Origin: Erwinia aphidicola
GTDB lineage: Bacteria; Pseudomonadota; Gammaproteobacteria; Enterobacterales; Enterobacteriaceae
Direction of reading: 5' to 3'
Assembly: GCF_024169515.1 (NCBI RefSeq)
Contig: NZ_JAMKCQ010000001.1
Span: forward strand, 1,922,001-1,986,000
DNA length: 64,000 bases
This document shows positions 39,878 to 49,771 of this stretch, piece after piece. The notes below the pieces were generated by a model. The model was not told the DNA's origin and searched no databases. It saw only the letters and a list, made by a program, of their open reading frames with translations. Position 1 is the first letter of the stretch; each line of letters opens with the position of its first letter. The translations under genes were made by a program, and so were the position numbers.

Positions 39878-40921
39878 ATGGAACGCATTTCCCTGCACGG
39901 GCAGTGGGCGATTCTGCTTGGCGTCTCGCTGTTACTCGGTTTTATACTCCAGACTTTTCACGTACCGGCGGCGCTGCTGCTTGGCCCGATGATTGTCGGC
40001 GTGGTAATGGGGCTATGTGGTGCAACCATCCGCATTGATAAACGTATTTTCGTGCTGTGCCAGGCGGTACTGGGCTGCATGATCGCTCAGAGCCTGTCGC
40101 CATCTATCCTGCAACCGCTGATTGCCGACTGGCCGATAGTGCTGGCGGTATTGATCCTGACGCTGGCGGCCAGTGCGCTCTCCGGGTTTTTACTGGTGCG
40201 CTTTAGTAGCCTGCCGGGGCCGACCGGGGCGTGGGGATCCTCCCCTGGCGGGGCATCCGCCATGGTGGCGATGGCAGGGGACTTTGGGGCTGATACCCGG
40301 CTGGTGGCATTTATGCAGTATCTGCGGGTACTGTTTGTCGCTACCGCTGCCGCCATTGTGGCGCGTATCGGCTTAGGCGACAGCGCACATGCGGCCGATA
40401 CTGACTGGTTTCCCGCACTTGGCTCGCCGTTTGCCGCCACGATTGGCGTGATGCTGCTGGGCGCATTTCTCGGGCAAAAGTTTCGCATCCCTTCCGGCGC
40501 ACTGCTGCTCCCGGCGATTATTGGCGCGACATTGCACTCCAGTGGAACGCTGAGTTTGCAGGTGCCGGAGTGGCTGCTGGCGCTGGCCTATGCGCTGATT
40601 GGCTGGACCGTCGGGCTGCGTTTTACCCGCCCGGTATTCCTGCTGGCGTTGCGCACGCTGCCGCAGATGGTGATATCGATAATTGGTCTGATGCTGCTGT
40701 GTGGCGCGATGGCATGGATGCTGACCAAAACGCTGCATGTCGATATGCTCACGGCCTATCTGGCAACCAGCCCCGGCGGGTTGGATACCGTGGCGATCAT
40801 TGCGGCCGGCAGCCGGGTGGATATGGCGTTTGTGATGGCGATGCAGACGCTGCGCCTGTTTACCATTCTGTTCACCGGCCCGGCGCTGGCACGTTTTCTC
40901 TCGCGCTATGCGCGCAGCTGA
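39878..40921 (+). CDS. AbrB/YbgN-family inner-membrane protein
   Basis: A 347-residue polytopic membrane protein, about ten helices, with an internal duplication typical of the AbrB domain family (often named putative ammonia monooxygenase): the repeated halves share PxxLLLGPMIVG and SGALLLPAIIGA, and GPTGAWGSSPGGASAM resembles AYLATSPGGLDTVAI. The biochemical function is not established; the name AbrB does not refer to the Bacillus regulator. Convergent with yigI, one base apart. Confidence 0.85.
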   Translation: MERISLHGQWAILLGVSLLLGFILQTFHVPAALLLGPMIVGVVMGLCGATIRIDKRIFVLCQAVLGCMIAQSLSPSILQPLIADWPIVLAVLILTLAASALSGFLLVRFSSLPGPTGAWGSSPGGASAMVAMAGDFGADTRLVAFMQYLRVLFVATAAAIVARIGLGDSAHAADTDWFPALGSPFAATIGVMLLGAFLGQKFRIPSGALLLPAIIGATLHSSGTLSLQVPEWLLALAYALIGWTVGLRFTRPVFLLALRTLPQMVISIIGLMLLCGAMAWMLTKTLHVDMLTAYLATSPGGLDTVAIIAAGSRVDMAFVMAMQTLRLFTILFTGPALARFLSRYARS

Positions 40922-40922
40922 C

Positions 40923-41393
40923 TCAGCCAATCATATAGGTGGCCGTGGCGCTGGCGATATGCAGGCCCGCATCGTTATGCAGTTCGACGCGCGCCACCGA
41001 CACTTTATTACCGCCGCGCAGCAGGCTGCTGCTGGCGATAAAGCGCTCACCGCGCCCCGGACGCAGGTAATCCACCCGTAAATCGATGGTGCCCATGCGC
41101 GATAATCGCTGGCGCAGCTCCTCTTCGGTAATACTCTCCTGGCGGGTCAGCGCGCTGGTGACGCACACCAGCCCGGCGGCGACATCCAGCACCGATGCAA
41201 TCACCCCGCCGTGCAGGATCTTCTGCGCGGAGTTGCCGACCAGCATCGTCTGGTTGGCCAGGCTAAGCTCGGCGTAATCGGACTCCAGCCGGTCAAGTTC
41301 CAGCCCCAGGGCGCGATTGAAGGGCATGTGGTAGACAAAAATTTCACCGATCAGGCGGCGGGCGGCAGCCTGATCCATAGGTACTGCTGACAT
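40923..41393 (-). CDS. yigI: Hotdog thioesterase YigI
   Basis: A 156-residue PaaI-like hotdog protein. [16 protein letters not shown], the helix [17 protein letters not shown] and [13 protein letters not shown] match E. coli YigI, reported as an acyl-CoA thioesterase. Divergent from pldA. Confidence 0.93.
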   Translation of the reverse strand: MSAVPMDQAAARRLIGEIFVYHMPFNRALGLELDRLESDYAELSLANQTMLVGNSAQKILHGGVIASVLDVAAGLVCVTSALTRQESITEEELRQRLSRMGTIDLRVDYLRPGRGERFIASSSLLRGGNKVSVARVELHNDAGLHIASATATYMIG

Positions 41394-41565
41394 TATCGGC
41401 TTTTCCTGTGATGCGTGCTGAGTGAAAGTCAGGTTAACGGAGTGTGTATATTATGCTTCGTTGTTAGTGCTTTCCACTTTCGAAAATGAGCACTAATCCC
41501 TCATGATTTTTCTGTGTAGAATGGCGTGCTTTTTATTCAATCATTCGCCTCTCTGGGAGAACCCT

Positions 41566-42441
41566 ATGGCTCTGCTGAAAGGATTGCTGGCGTCAGCAAT
41601 TCTGTTTCCTACATTAGTGCTGGCTCAGGAAGCCACGGTTAAAGTGATTCATGACCGTCCTGCGGTGAAGGGCAGTATTATTGCCAACATGCTGGAGAAA
41701 CACGACAACCCGTTTGTCCTGTTGCCTTATGAAAGCAACTATCTGCTGTATACCGATACCAGCAACATTAATAAGGAAGCGATCGAGTCTTATAACTGGG
41801 ACAAAACGAAACACGATGAAGTGAAGTTTCAGCTGAGCCTCGCATTCCCGCTGTGGCGCGGCATTCTCGGTGAAAACTCGGTGCTTGGCGCATCCTATAC
41901 TCAGAAATCCTGGTGGCAGCTCTCTAACCGCAGCGCCTCTTCGCCGTTCCGCGAAACTGACTACGAGCCACAGGTCTTCCTCGGCTGGGCAACAGACTAC
42001 AGCCTGGGCGGCTGGACGCTGCGCGATGTGGAAACCGGTGTGAACCATCAGTCCAACGGCCGCTCCGACCCAACCTCGCGCAGCTGGAACCGCGTCTATG
42101 CGCGTCTGATGGCGGAAAACGGCAACTGGCTGGTGGAAGTGAAACCCTGGTACCGTATTCCAGAAAATGAAAATAATGACGATAACCCGGATATCACTAA
42201 GTACATGGGGTATTATCGCCTGACGGTGGGATATCAGTGGGGCGAGAGCATCTTCAGCGTGAAGAGCCAGTATAACTGGAACAGCGGCTACGGCGGCGCT
42301 GAACTGGGCTGGAGCTACCCAATGACTGAGCATGTGCGTTTTTACACGCAGGTGTATAGCGGTTATGGTGAATCCCTGATCGATTACAATCATCGTCAAA
42401 CGCGCGTCGGTGTCGGCGTGACGCTCAACGACCTCTTCTAA
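41566..42441 (+). CDS. pldA: Outer-membrane phospholipase A
   Basis: OMPLA, a 12-strand outer-membrane beta-barrel that degrades mislocalised phospholipids when it dimerises with Ca2+. It is 291 residues with a signal peptide ending LVLAQ. The active site VNHQSNGRSDPTSRSWNR contains His161 and Ser163 and the downstream Asn. The sequence ends in Phe, as usual for barrel proteins. Start ATG 41566 follows GGGAGA; the frame upstream to 41503 is not family-like. Confidence 0.96.
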   Translation: MALLKGLLASAILFPTLVLAQEATVKVIHDRPAVKGSIIANMLEKHDNPFVLLPYESNYLLYTDTSNINKEAIESYNWDKTKHDEVKFQLSLAFPLWRGILGENSVLGASYTQKSWWQLSNRSASSPFRETDYEPQVFLGWATDYSLGGWTLRDVETGVNHQSNGRSDPTSRSWNRVYARLMAENGNWLVEVKPWYRIPENENNDDNPDITKYMGYYRLTVGYQWGESIFSVKSQYNWNSGYGGAELGWSYPMTEHVRFYTQVYSGYGESLIDYNHRQTRVGVGVTLNDLF

Positions 42442-42510
42442 GGTCGCCGCTTACCGGGCAGGCACTGCCGCCCGGTTAAAAATTCAGTCACTTCAGATTT
42501 TGGGGACAAT

Positions 42511-44343
42511 GTGTCTACGGCAGCAGTCATCAATAAAGAAACGCTGGCAGAGCAGGTATTACGCGATACCTTCGGCTACCAGCAGTTTCGTCCGGGGCAA
42601 CAAACTATCATTCAGGAATCGCTTAACGGCCGCGACTGTCTGGTAGTCATGCCGACCGGCGGCGGAAAATCACTCTGTTATCAGATCCCGGCGCTGGTGC
42701 GCGAAGGGCTGACGCTGGTGGTGTCGCCGTTGATCTCGCTGATGAAAGACCAGGTGGACCAGCTGCTGGCAAACGGCGTGGCGGCAGCCTGCCTCAACTC
42801 GACGCAGAACCGTGAAGAGCAGCAGGAAGTGATGGCGGGCTGTCGTACTGGCCGCATCCGCCTGCTGTACATTGCGCCTGAACGTCTGATGATGGACAAC
42901 TTCCTCGACCAGCTGACGCACTGCAATCCGGCCATGCTGGCGGTCGATGAAGCTCACTGTATCTCCCAGTGGGGCCACGATTTCCGTCCGGAGTATGGCG
43001 CTTTAGGCCAGCTGCGCCAGCGCCTGCCGGATGTGCCGGTGATGGCGCTGACCGCGACCGCCGATGAAACCACGCGTAACGATATTGCCCGCCTGTTACA
43101 GCTTGACGATCCGCTGATCCAGATCAGTAGCTTTGACCGCCCCAATATCCGCTACACGCTGGTGGAAAAATTCAAACCAACCGAACAGCTGCTGCGCTAT
43201 GTGCAGGATCAGCGCGGTAAGTGCGGCATTATTTACTGTAACAGCCGGGCAAAAGTGGAAGACACCGCAGCCCGACTGCAAAGCCGTGGGCTCAGCGTCG
43301 GGGCTTATCATGCCGGAATGGATAACGCTCACCGTGCGCACGTGCAGGAAGCGTTTCAGCGCGACGATCTGCAAATCGTGGTGGCGACCGTCGCATTCGG
43401 CATGGGCATCAACAAACCCAACGTGCGCTTCGTGGTGCACTTTGATATCCCGCGTAATATTGAATCCTACTATCAGGAAACCGGCCGCGCCGGGCGTGAC
43501 GGTCTGCCTGCTGAAGCGCTGCTGCTGTACGATCCGGCCGATATGGCCTGGTTACGTAAGTGCCTGGAAGAGAAAGCGCCAGGCCCGCTGCAGGATATCG
43601 AGCGCCATAAGCTGAATGCGATGGGCGCGTTTGCCGAAGCGCAAACCTGCCGCCGCCTAGTGCTGCTGAACTACTTCGGCGAAGGCCGTCAGCAGGCGTG
43701 CGACAACTGTGATATCTGCCTCGATCCGCCGCGCCGCTACGACGGACTGGTGGAGGCACAGAAAGCGCTGTCCTGCATTTACCGCGTGGGTCAGCGTTTC
43801 GGGATGGGCTATATCGTCGAGATCCTGCGCGGGGCCAACAACCAGCGCATCCGCGATATGCAGCATGATAAATTGCCAGTCTATGGCATTGGCCGCGAGC
43901 AGACGCACGAGCACTGGACCAGCGTGCTGCGCCAGCTCATTCACCTCGGTCTGGTGACGCAGAACATTGCGATGCACTCGGCGCTGCAGCTGACCGAAGC
44001 CGCCAGGCCAATTCTGCGCGGGGAAGCGCCGCTCCAGCTGGCGGTGCCGCGCCTGGTCAGCATCAAGCCGCGCAGCAGCAGCCAGAAGTCGTTCGGCGGC
44101 AACTACGACCGCAAGCTGTTTGCCAAACTGCGCAAGCTGCGTAAAGCGATTGCGGATGAAGCGAACGTGCCGCCATACGTGGTGTTTAACGATGCGACGC
44201 TGATTGAAATGGCGGAGCAGATGCCGATTACCGCCTCAGAGATGCTGAGCGTGAACGGGGTCGGTCACAAGAAGCTGGAACGTTTTGGCAAGCCGTTCCT
44301 GGTGATGATCAAAGAGCACGTCGACGGCGACGATGTGGAGTAA
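42511..44343 (+). CDS. recQ: ATP-dependent DNA helicase RecQ
   Basis: SF2 3'-5' helicase of the RecF pathway; 610 residues. Q/0 motif [11 protein letters not shown], Walker [17 protein letters not shown] box [15 protein letters not shown], motif [12 protein letters not shown], the zinc-binding cysteines ([12 protein letters not shown]...CDNCDIC), a winged-helix domain and a C-terminal HRDC domain ([20 protein letters not shown]). GTG start at 42511, as GTG/ATG starts with MSTAAV in relatives. Confidence 0.96.
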   Translation: MSTAAVINKETLAEQVLRDTFGYQQFRPGQQTIIQESLNGRDCLVVMPTGGGKSLCYQIPALVREGLTLVVSPLISLMKDQVDQLLANGVAAACLNSTQNREEQQEVMAGCRTGRIRLLYIAPERLMMDNFLDQLTHCNPAMLAVDEAHCISQWGHDFRPEYGALGQLRQRLPDVPVMALTATADETTRNDIARLLQLDDPLIQISSFDRPNIRYTLVEKFKPTEQLLRYVQDQRGKCGIIYCNSRAKVEDTAARLQSRGLSVGAYHAGMDNAHRAHVQEAFQRDDLQIVVATVAFGMGINKPNVRFVVHFDIPRNIESYYQETGRAGRDGLPAEALLLYDPADMAWLRKCLEEKAPGPLQDIERHKLNAMGAFAEAQTCRRLVLLNYFGEGRQQACDNCDICLDPPRRYDGLVEAQKALSCIYRVGQRFGMGYIVEILRGANNQRIRDMQHDKLPVYGIGREQTHEHWTSVLRQLIHLGLVTQNIAMHSALQLTEAARPILRGEAPLQLAVPRLVSIKPRSSSQKSFGGNYDRKLFAKLRKLRKAIADEANVPPYVVFNDATLIEMAEQMPITASEMLSVNGVGHKKLERFGKPFLVMIKEHVDGDDVE

Positions 44344-44347
44344 TCCG

Positions 44348-44369
44348 TAGGGGCGGGCATGCCCGACCC
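44348..44369. repeat. REP-like palindrome after recQ
   Basis: GTAGGGGCGGGCATGCCCGACC, an almost perfect palindrome centred on GGGCATGCCC between the convergent recQ and rhtB. A sister copy lies at 46977-47001 between yigL and glpQ. Confidence 0.7.
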
Positions 44370-44375
44370 TGTTGG

Positions 44376-44999
44376 TTACGCTATTCTGCGCGCCGAAGCC
44401 AGCAGTGCACCCACCGCGATAAACAATCCGCCAAAGGTCCGGTTCAACAACTTCATCTGATGCGGGCCTTTAATCCACACCGCAATGCGCGTCGCCAGCG
44501 TGGCGTAGCCAATCATCACAATGATATCGACCACCACCGTGGTGACGCCGAGCACCAGATACTGCATCGCCTGGGGCTGATGCGGAATAATGAACTGCGG
44601 GAACAGCGCGGCGAGGAATATGATGCTCTTCGGGTTGGTCAGATTGACCAGCACGGCGCGGCGAAACAGCTTGCGGCGTGGCATCGCCTTCGCCACCGCG
44701 CTGAGATCAATCGCGCCGGATGAGCGCCACTGCTGAATGCCCAGCCACACCAGATAGGCGGCACCCGCCCACTTAAGAACTTCAAACGCCAGCACTGACT
44801 GAGAAAACAGCGCGCCCAGCCCGACGCCGACCAGCACGATATGCAGCGAAAGCCCGACCTGCAGCCCGGCAATGGAGGCCAATGCACCGCGATAGCCGTG
44901 GCTGATGCCGGTACTCATGGTGTTAATCGCCCCGGAACCGGGCGACAGGCTTAAGATGCTGGTTGTTAATAAATAGGTCAGCCACCATTCGATGGTCAT
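44376..44999 (-). CDS. rhtB: Homoserine/homoserine lactone efflux protein RhtB
   Basis: LysE/RhtB-family exporter of 207 residues with about six membrane helices. Family marks are [11 protein letters not shown] near the first helix, [30 protein letters not shown] and [18 protein letters not shown]. The open frame begins 12 codons earlier, but the ATG at 44999 ([12 protein letters not shown]) matches E. coli MTLEWW. rhtC, its E. coli neighbour, is absent. Confidence 0.94.
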   Translation of the reverse strand: MTIEWWLTYLLTTSILSLSPGSGAINTMSTGISHGYRGALASIAGLQVGLSLHIVLVGVGLGALFSQSVLAFEVLKWAGAAYLVWLGIQQWRSSGAIDLSAVAKAMPRRKLFRRAVLVNLTNPKSIIFLAALFPQFIIPHQPQAMQYLVLGVTTVVVDIIVMIGYATLATRIAVWIKGPHQMKLLNRTFGGLFIAVGALLASARRIA

Positions 45000-45112
45000 G
45001 GGGTAAAGCTCCCTGAAAACGCTCAATTGTGACACAATACGACATTGTTGAATGTTGCGCTATGGGTAACAATGTCCGCTGCCCGCAGTTTGTCTCTTCT
45101 GGGAAACGCCCG

Positions 45113-46105
45113 ATGGAACATCTTAAAAACAGCTGGCTGACGCGGGAGAGAGCCTTCGCCGCTTTTGCCACCGGCCCGCTGCTGGATTTCTGGAAGCAGC
45201 GTGAAGAGGGTGAGTTTGCCGGCGTGGAAAATGTGCCTATTCGCTATGTCCGCTTCATCTCCCCGCAACACGATAAAGTTATTTTGCTGTGTCCCGGCAG
45301 GATTGAAAGCTATGTGAAATATCCCGAGTTGGCCTACGACCTGTTCCACAGTGGGTACGACGTGGTGATTATCGACCATCGAGGCCAGGGGCGCTCCGGT
45401 CGACTTCTTGCTGATTCACATCGCGGCCACGTGGTGGAATTTGAAGATTACGTCGACGATCTGGAAACCCTGTACCTGAAAGAGATCGTCGCACGCCACT
45501 ATCGTCACCGCTACGCACTGGCCCACTCGATGGGCGGGGCGATCCTCGCACTGATGCTGGCGCGTCAGCCAGCAGCCTTCGACGCGGTGGCGCTGGCATC
45601 GCCGATGTTCGGCATCTATCTGCCGATGCCGCTGTGGATGGCGCATCAGATCCTTAACTGGGCGGAGAAACGCCCGGCGGTGCGCGATGGCTATGCGCTC
45701 GGCACCGGAAAATGGCATGCGCGCCCCTTTGCCATCAACGAGCTGACGCACAGCCGCGAACGCTATCGCCGTAATCTGCGCTTCTACGCTGACGACCCGG
45801 GGCTGCGCGTCGGCGGACCAACTTATCACTGGGTGCGTGAAGGCGTGCGCGCCGGGCAGAGCATCCTCAGTCAGGCCGCGCAGATTGCCACGCCGCTGCT
45901 GCTGCTGCAGGCGTCAGAGGATAAGGTGGTGGACAACCGCGCTCAGGATCTGTTCTGTCAGACGATGGTGGCGGCAGGCCAGCCCTGTGCCGGCGGCAAG
46001 CCGTGGGTGATTGACGGTGCCCGGCACGAGATCCTGTTTGAGAGCGACCGCATGCGTGCCGAAGCGCTGGAGGCGATCCTCACCTTCTTTGCACGCCACC
46101 CGTAA
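45113..46105 (+). CDS. pldB: Lysophospholipase L2
   Basis: Inner-membrane-associated alpha/beta hydrolase that removes the acyl chain of lysophospholipids; 330 residues. CPGRIESYVKYPELAYDLF, the oxyanion DHRGQGRSGR, nucleophile AHSMGGAI, Asp in EDKVVDNR and His in DGARHEILFE. The ATG at 45113 gives the same N-terminal length as E. coli PldB; upstream codons from 45029 are not family-like. Confidence 0.95.
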   Translation: MEHLKNSWLTRERAFAAFATGPLLDFWKQREEGEFAGVENVPIRYVRFISPQHDKVILLCPGRIESYVKYPELAYDLFHSGYDVVIIDHRGQGRSGRLLADSHRGHVVEFEDYVDDLETLYLKEIVARHYRHRYALAHSMGGAILALMLARQPAAFDAVALASPMFGIYLPMPLWMAHQILNWAEKRPAVRDGYALGTGKWHARPFAINELTHSRERYRRNLRFYADDPGLRVGGPTYHWVREGVRAGQSILSQAAQIATPLLLLQASEDKVVDNRAQDLFCQTMVAAGQPCAGGKPWVIDGARHEILFESDRMRAEALEAILTFFARHP

Positions 46106-46164
46106 GTGGCCAGTATTCAGTGACCGGCGGGGAGTTCCGCCAGAAAATGTTAACCAGAGGATTT

Positions 46165-46965
46165 ATGTTCCATATTGTTGCTTCAGACCTGGATGGCACG
46201 CTGCTGTCACCGGATCACACCCTTTCTCCTTTTGCACGCGAAACGCTACAGCTGCTGACGCGTAAAGGCGTGCACTTTGTCTTCGCCACCGGTCGTCACT
46301 ACATTGATGTGGCGCAGATGCGCGACAGCCTCGGCATCGACGCTGACATGATCACCTCAAACGGCGCGCGCGTGCACAACACCGCCGGTGAGCTGGTGTT
46401 CAGCCATAATCTGGATGAAGATATCGCGCAGGAGCTGTTTGCCATGCAGCACGCCAACCCGGATATCTACACCAACGTCTATCGCGATGAAGAGTGGTTC
46501 CTTAACCGCCATCGTCCGGAAGAGGTGGATTTCTTCCGCGAATCAGACTTTAACTACCAGATTTTTCAGCCGGGCCAGCTGCAGACCGACGGTATCAGCA
46601 AGGTGTTCTTTACCTGCGCGATCCCTGAGCTGCTGGTGCCGCTGGAGCAGGCGCTGATGGCGCGCTGGGGCGACCGGGTAAATGTCAGCTTCTCGCTGCC
46701 GACCTGTCTGGAAGTGATGGCGGGCGGCGTGTCGAAAGGGCACGCGCTGGATGCCGTCGCAAAATCGCTCGGCTATTCGCTGCAGGAGTGCATCGCCTTT
46801 GGTGACGGCATGAACGATAAAGAGATGCTGAGCATGGCGGGTAAGGGCTGCGTGATGAGCAACTCGCATCAGCGCCTGAAGGATATTTTGCCGGAGCTGG
46901 AAGTGATTGGTTCAAATGCCGATCTGGCGGTGCCGAAGTATCTGCGCGAGCTGTTTGACGTCTAA
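46165..46965 (+). CDS. yigL: Sugar/pyridoxal phosphatase YigL
   Basis: HAD-IIB (Cof-type) phosphatase; in E. coli it dephosphorylates pyridoxal phosphate and sugar phosphates, including those built up in glucose-phosphate stress. 266 residues, the same as E. coli. Asp8/Asp10 in VASDLDGTLL, ITSNGARVH, and FGDGMNDKEML. The ATG at 46165 follows AGAGG; the frame from 46120 is untranslated leader. In E. coli the pldB-yigL mRNA is an SgrS target; I did not look for that pairing. Confidence 0.95.
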   Translation: MFHIVASDLDGTLLSPDHTLSPFARETLQLLTRKGVHFVFATGRHYIDVAQMRDSLGIDADMITSNGARVHNTAGELVFSHNLDEDIAQELFAMQHANPDIYTNVYRDEEWFLNRHRPEEVDFFRESDFNYQIFQPGQLQTDGISKVFFTCAIPELLVPLEQALMARWGDRVNVSFSLPTCLEVMAGGVSKGHALDAVAKSLGYSLQECIAFGDGMNDKEMLSMAGKGCVMSNSHQRLKDILPELEVIGSNADLAVPKYLRELFDV

Positions 46966-46976
46966 GCTTTTAAAAC

Positions 46977-47001
46977 GGGTCAGGCATGCCTGACCCCTAC
47001 G
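46977..47001. repeat. REP-like palindrome between yigL and glpQ
   Basis: GGGTCAGGCATGCCTGACCC followed by CTACG: a perfect 20-bp palindrome. On the reverse strand it reads CGTAGGGGTCAGGCATGCC, closely related to the copy at 44348-44369. It ends next to the ancestral glpQ stop. Confidence 0.75.
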
Positions 47002-47003
47002 TT

Positions 47004-48053
47004 TTATCGTCCTAAAAAATGCACCGCTTTATCCGGGAAGTCGGTAAACAGCCCGTCGACGCCGGCCTTGTGATAGAGCAGGTCATACAGCTGGTCGACA
47101 TCACTGACATACGGCGGCAGCTGATCGGCGCGCACGGTTTAAGGGTGCACCACCATCTTATTCAGATGTGCTTCTTTGACCATGTCGGTGAAGCGCACGT
47201 CGCCGCGCTGCGATCCGTCCGCTATCAGCATGTGGTAATCCGGCCCGATACCGTCGGCATACTGCGCAATCGTCTTCATCGCGCCCGGTTTAAACATCCA
47301 GTCGTAGCTGTAGTTAACCCACTTGCCGTTCTGCTGCTCCTGGGTTTCATCCCATTTGGTATAGGCAATCAGCTGCACCAGCTTGAGGTTCATCGCGCGC
47401 TGCGGCTCCAGCTCAGTTTTGATGCGCTTCACTTCGTTATAGTCAAAGCACTGCAGATAAACCTTATCGTCCTTGCCGCTGTAACCGTATTGCTTCAGCA
47501 CATCCAGCACCTTCGCCGAGATGTCTTTGCCCTCCTTACGGTGGAACCACGGTGCTTTGATTTCGGTATAGATACCGATGTTCTTGCCGGTGGAGTGGTT
47601 CAGACCCTGGATAAACTCCAGCTCCTCCTCGAAGGTGTGCACGCGGAAGTCCGATTTTCCCATCGGGAAACGACCGGGGAAGGTCTGCACTTTTTTGCCG
47701 TTCTCAATCTCAAACCCTTCGCTGAATTTGAGGCTTTTGATCTCGGCCAGCGTAAAGTCGATGGCGTAATAGCGCCCGTCGGGACGGGCACGCTGTGGGA
47801 AGCGCGTGGCAACATCGGTGACGCGATCGAGGTAGTGGTCATGCAGCACCACCAGACGATCGTCTTTGGTCATCACCAGATCCTGCTCAAGATAATCGGC
47901 ACCCTGGGCGTAGGCCATCGCCTTCGCCGGCAGCGAATGTTCCGGCAGATACCCGCTGGCCCCGCGATGGGCAATCACGATGGGTGCGGTACTCGCGGCA
48001 GTAGCCGCGAGAGAGGTCGAAAGCAGTAAAGTTGCGATAACGTTTTTCAACAT
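47004..48053 (-). pseudogene. glpQ: Glycerophosphodiester phosphodiesterase GlpQ, interrupted by an in-frame stop
   Basis: Periplasmic hydrolase giving glycerol-3-phosphate for GlpT. The frame begins with a signal peptide (MLKNVIATLLLSTSLAATAAS) and the catalytic IAHRGASGYLPEHS and LVVLHDHYLDRVT segments. It stops after 304 residues at TAA (47139-47141), directly after NKMVVHP where E. coli has Tyr (VVHPYTVRSDKLPEY). In the same frame, reading resumes TVRADQLPPYVSDVDQL and continues through GLFTDFPDKAV to the normal stop at 47004-47006. So a single codon change (TAC/TAT to TAA) removes the last 45 residues, including a conserved GDPD barrel strand. The product is probably inactive, unless this is a sequencing error. 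Confidence 0.9.
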
Positions 48054-48067
48054 AATGGCGTCTCCTT

Positions 48068-49414
48068 TCAGCGAGTTTTCAGTGCCTGCTTGTGTTTGTT
48101 CTCACTTACCATGGTCATAAACAGCAGGATCACTGCCAGTACGCAGCCGCCGATCATCACCATAAAGCCGCCGTCCCAGCCGAAGAAGTCCACGGTGTAA
48201 CCGACGATGGCGCTGGCCGCGACGGAGCCGCCGAGGTAGCCAAACAGCCCGGTGAATCCGGCCGCCGTCCCTGCCGCTTTCTTCGGTGCCAGCTCCAGCG
48301 CATGCAGTCCAATCAGCATCACCGGGCCGTAGATCAGGAAGCCGATAATCGTCATACACGCCATATCAACGCCCGGATTGCCGGCCGGGTTCATCCAGTA
48401 CACCACGGTGGCAATCGTCACCAGTACCATAAAGAACACGCCGGTGGCACCGCGATTGCCCTTGAAGACTTTATCCGACATCCAGCCGCACAGCAGCGTC
48501 CCTGGAATACCGGCGTACTCGTAGAAGAAGTAGGCCCACGAAGATTTATCCAGCGTGAAGTGCTTCACCTCTTTCAGGTAGGTCGGTGACCAGTCGAGGA
48601 TGCCGTAACGCAGCAGATAGACGAACACGTTCGCCAGCGCGATATACCACAGCAGCTTGTTGGGCAGGATGTACTGCATAAAGATCTGTTTCGCCGTCAG
48701 CTCTTCTTCATGCTTTTCATCATAGTCCGGCGGATAGTCGTTCTTATACTCTTCAATCGGCGGCAGGCCGCATGACTGAGGGGTGTCACGCATTAAAGCA
48801 AAGGCAAAGATGGCGATAAGAATGGCGCCGAAGGCAGGCATATACAGTGCGGCTTTCCAGTCGTTAAACCACGCCATCCCCAGCAGGAACAGCAGTGGAG
48901 GGATCCCGCCGCCAACGTTGTGCGCGCAGTTCCACACCGACACGATACCGCCGCGCTCTTTTTGCGACCACCAGTGCACCATGGTGCGTCCGCACGGTGG
49001 CCAGCCCATTCCCTGGAACCAGCCGCACAGGAACAGCAGCACGAACATCACCATAATGCTCGACGTCGCCCACGGCACGAAGCCCATAAACAGCATCACC
49101 ACCGCGGCCAGGATCAAGCCAGCAGGCAGAAATACGCGCGGGTTTGAGCGGTCCGATACCGAACCCATAATAAATTTGGAGAAGCCGTAAGCAATGGAGA
49201 TCCCGGACAGGGCAAAGCCGAGGTCGCCGCGCGAAAAGCCCTGCTCAACCAGGTAAGGCATTGCCAGTGCGAAATTCTTTCGCACCAGATAGTAGGCGGC
49301 GTAGCCAAAGAAAATACCCAGAAAGATCTGCCAGCGCAGTTTGCGGTACAGCGGATCGACGCGGCTGTCATCGACACGCGGTTGATGTGCAGCAGGTTTG
49401 AAAATACTTAGCAT
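48068..49414 (-). CDS. glpT: sn-Glycerol-3-phosphate:phosphate antiporter GlpT
   Basis: Major-facilitator antiporter importing glycerol-3-phosphate (and fosfomycin) in exchange for phosphate; 448 residues and 12 membrane helices. Family sequences: [20 protein letters not shown] with the substrate-binding Arg, [26 protein letters not shown], and [12 protein letters not shown]. The start ATG 49414 (MLSIFKP) has GGGAGG upstream; the longer frame to 49516 is leader. It is followed by glpQ after 14 bp. In E. coli glpTQ lies beside glpABC; here it is between yigL and yehS. Confidence 0.95.
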   Translation of the reverse strand: MLSIFKPAAHQPRVDDSRVDPLYRKLRWQIFLGIFFGYAAYYLVRKNFALAMPYLVEQGFSRGDLGFALSGISIAYGFSKFIMGSVSDRSNPRVFLPAGLILAAVVMLFMGFVPWATSSIMVMFVLLFLCGWFQGMGWPPCGRTMVHWWSQKERGGIVSVWNCAHNVGGGIPPLLFLLGMAWFNDWKAALYMPAFGAILIAIFAFALMRDTPQSCGLPPIEEYKNDYPPDYDEKHEEELTAKQIFMQYILPNKLLWYIALANVFVYLLRYGILDWSPTYLKEVKHFTLDKSSWAYFFYEYAGIPGTLLCGWMSDKVFKGNRGATGVFFMVLVTIATVVYWMNPAGNPGVDMACMTIIGFLIYGPVMLIGLHALELAPKKAAGTAAGFTGLFGYLGGSVAASAIVGYTVDFFGWDGGFMVMIGGCVLAVILLFMTMVSENKHKQALKTR

Positions 49415-49636
49415 GTAAACGGCCTCCCGTGGCTTATAAAACTGACACCCTGATGGATGTACAGCAAAAGGAACAAAATCCGGCCAGTGCAGGGTTAAAT
49501 GTTCCATTTCGCGCACAGCCTAGTGGTTATCAGCACAAAGGACTGTGAAGAAGGGCGCAGATGTTACACTTTTATGACAAAGTGGCTATATGTGCATCAC
49601 AAAATGATGAAATATTTTCGCAATGAAACGATAAAG

Positions 49637-49652
49637 CGTGATGACTATCACG
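49637..49652. promoter_or_regulatory. Candidate CRP site upstream of glpT
   Basis: CGTGA-TGACTA-TCACG, a palindromic GTGA-N6-TCAC core about 220 bp before the glpT start. TATGTTC and AATGTTC half-sites nearby (about 49697 and 49497) resemble GlpR half-operators. No gene is convincing in the rest of this 357-base gap. Confidence 0.5.
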
Positions 49653-49733
49653 TTTTGAGCGAGAGGGGATGCTGCGGTGTTCGTTTGGTGAGTGGTTATG
49701 TTCTAAATGGAAGATATGGCGAAGGGAAGATAA

Positions 49734-49765
49734 ATGCGATTAACGCAGTCGGGCGTTAATCGCAT
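49734..49765 (-). terminator. Perfect 13-bp inverted repeat after yehS
   Basis: ATGCGATTAACGC / GCGTTAATCGCAT with loop AGTCGG, 6 bp beyond the yehS stop. The T tract on the reverse strand is short (TTTATCTT), so it may be a weak terminator or an RNA 3'-end stabiliser. Confidence 0.6.
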
Positions 49766-49771
49766 CAGGCG

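Noticed and set aside
47019..48029. 336-codon forward ORF opposite glpQ
   Set aside because: Antisense shadow of the glpQ frame; it does not account for the conserved GlpQ sequence on the reverse strand.
49499..49759. 86-codon forward ORF upstream of glpT
   Set aside because: It overlaps the glpT control region and the inverted repeat; no ribosome site and no recognisable domain.
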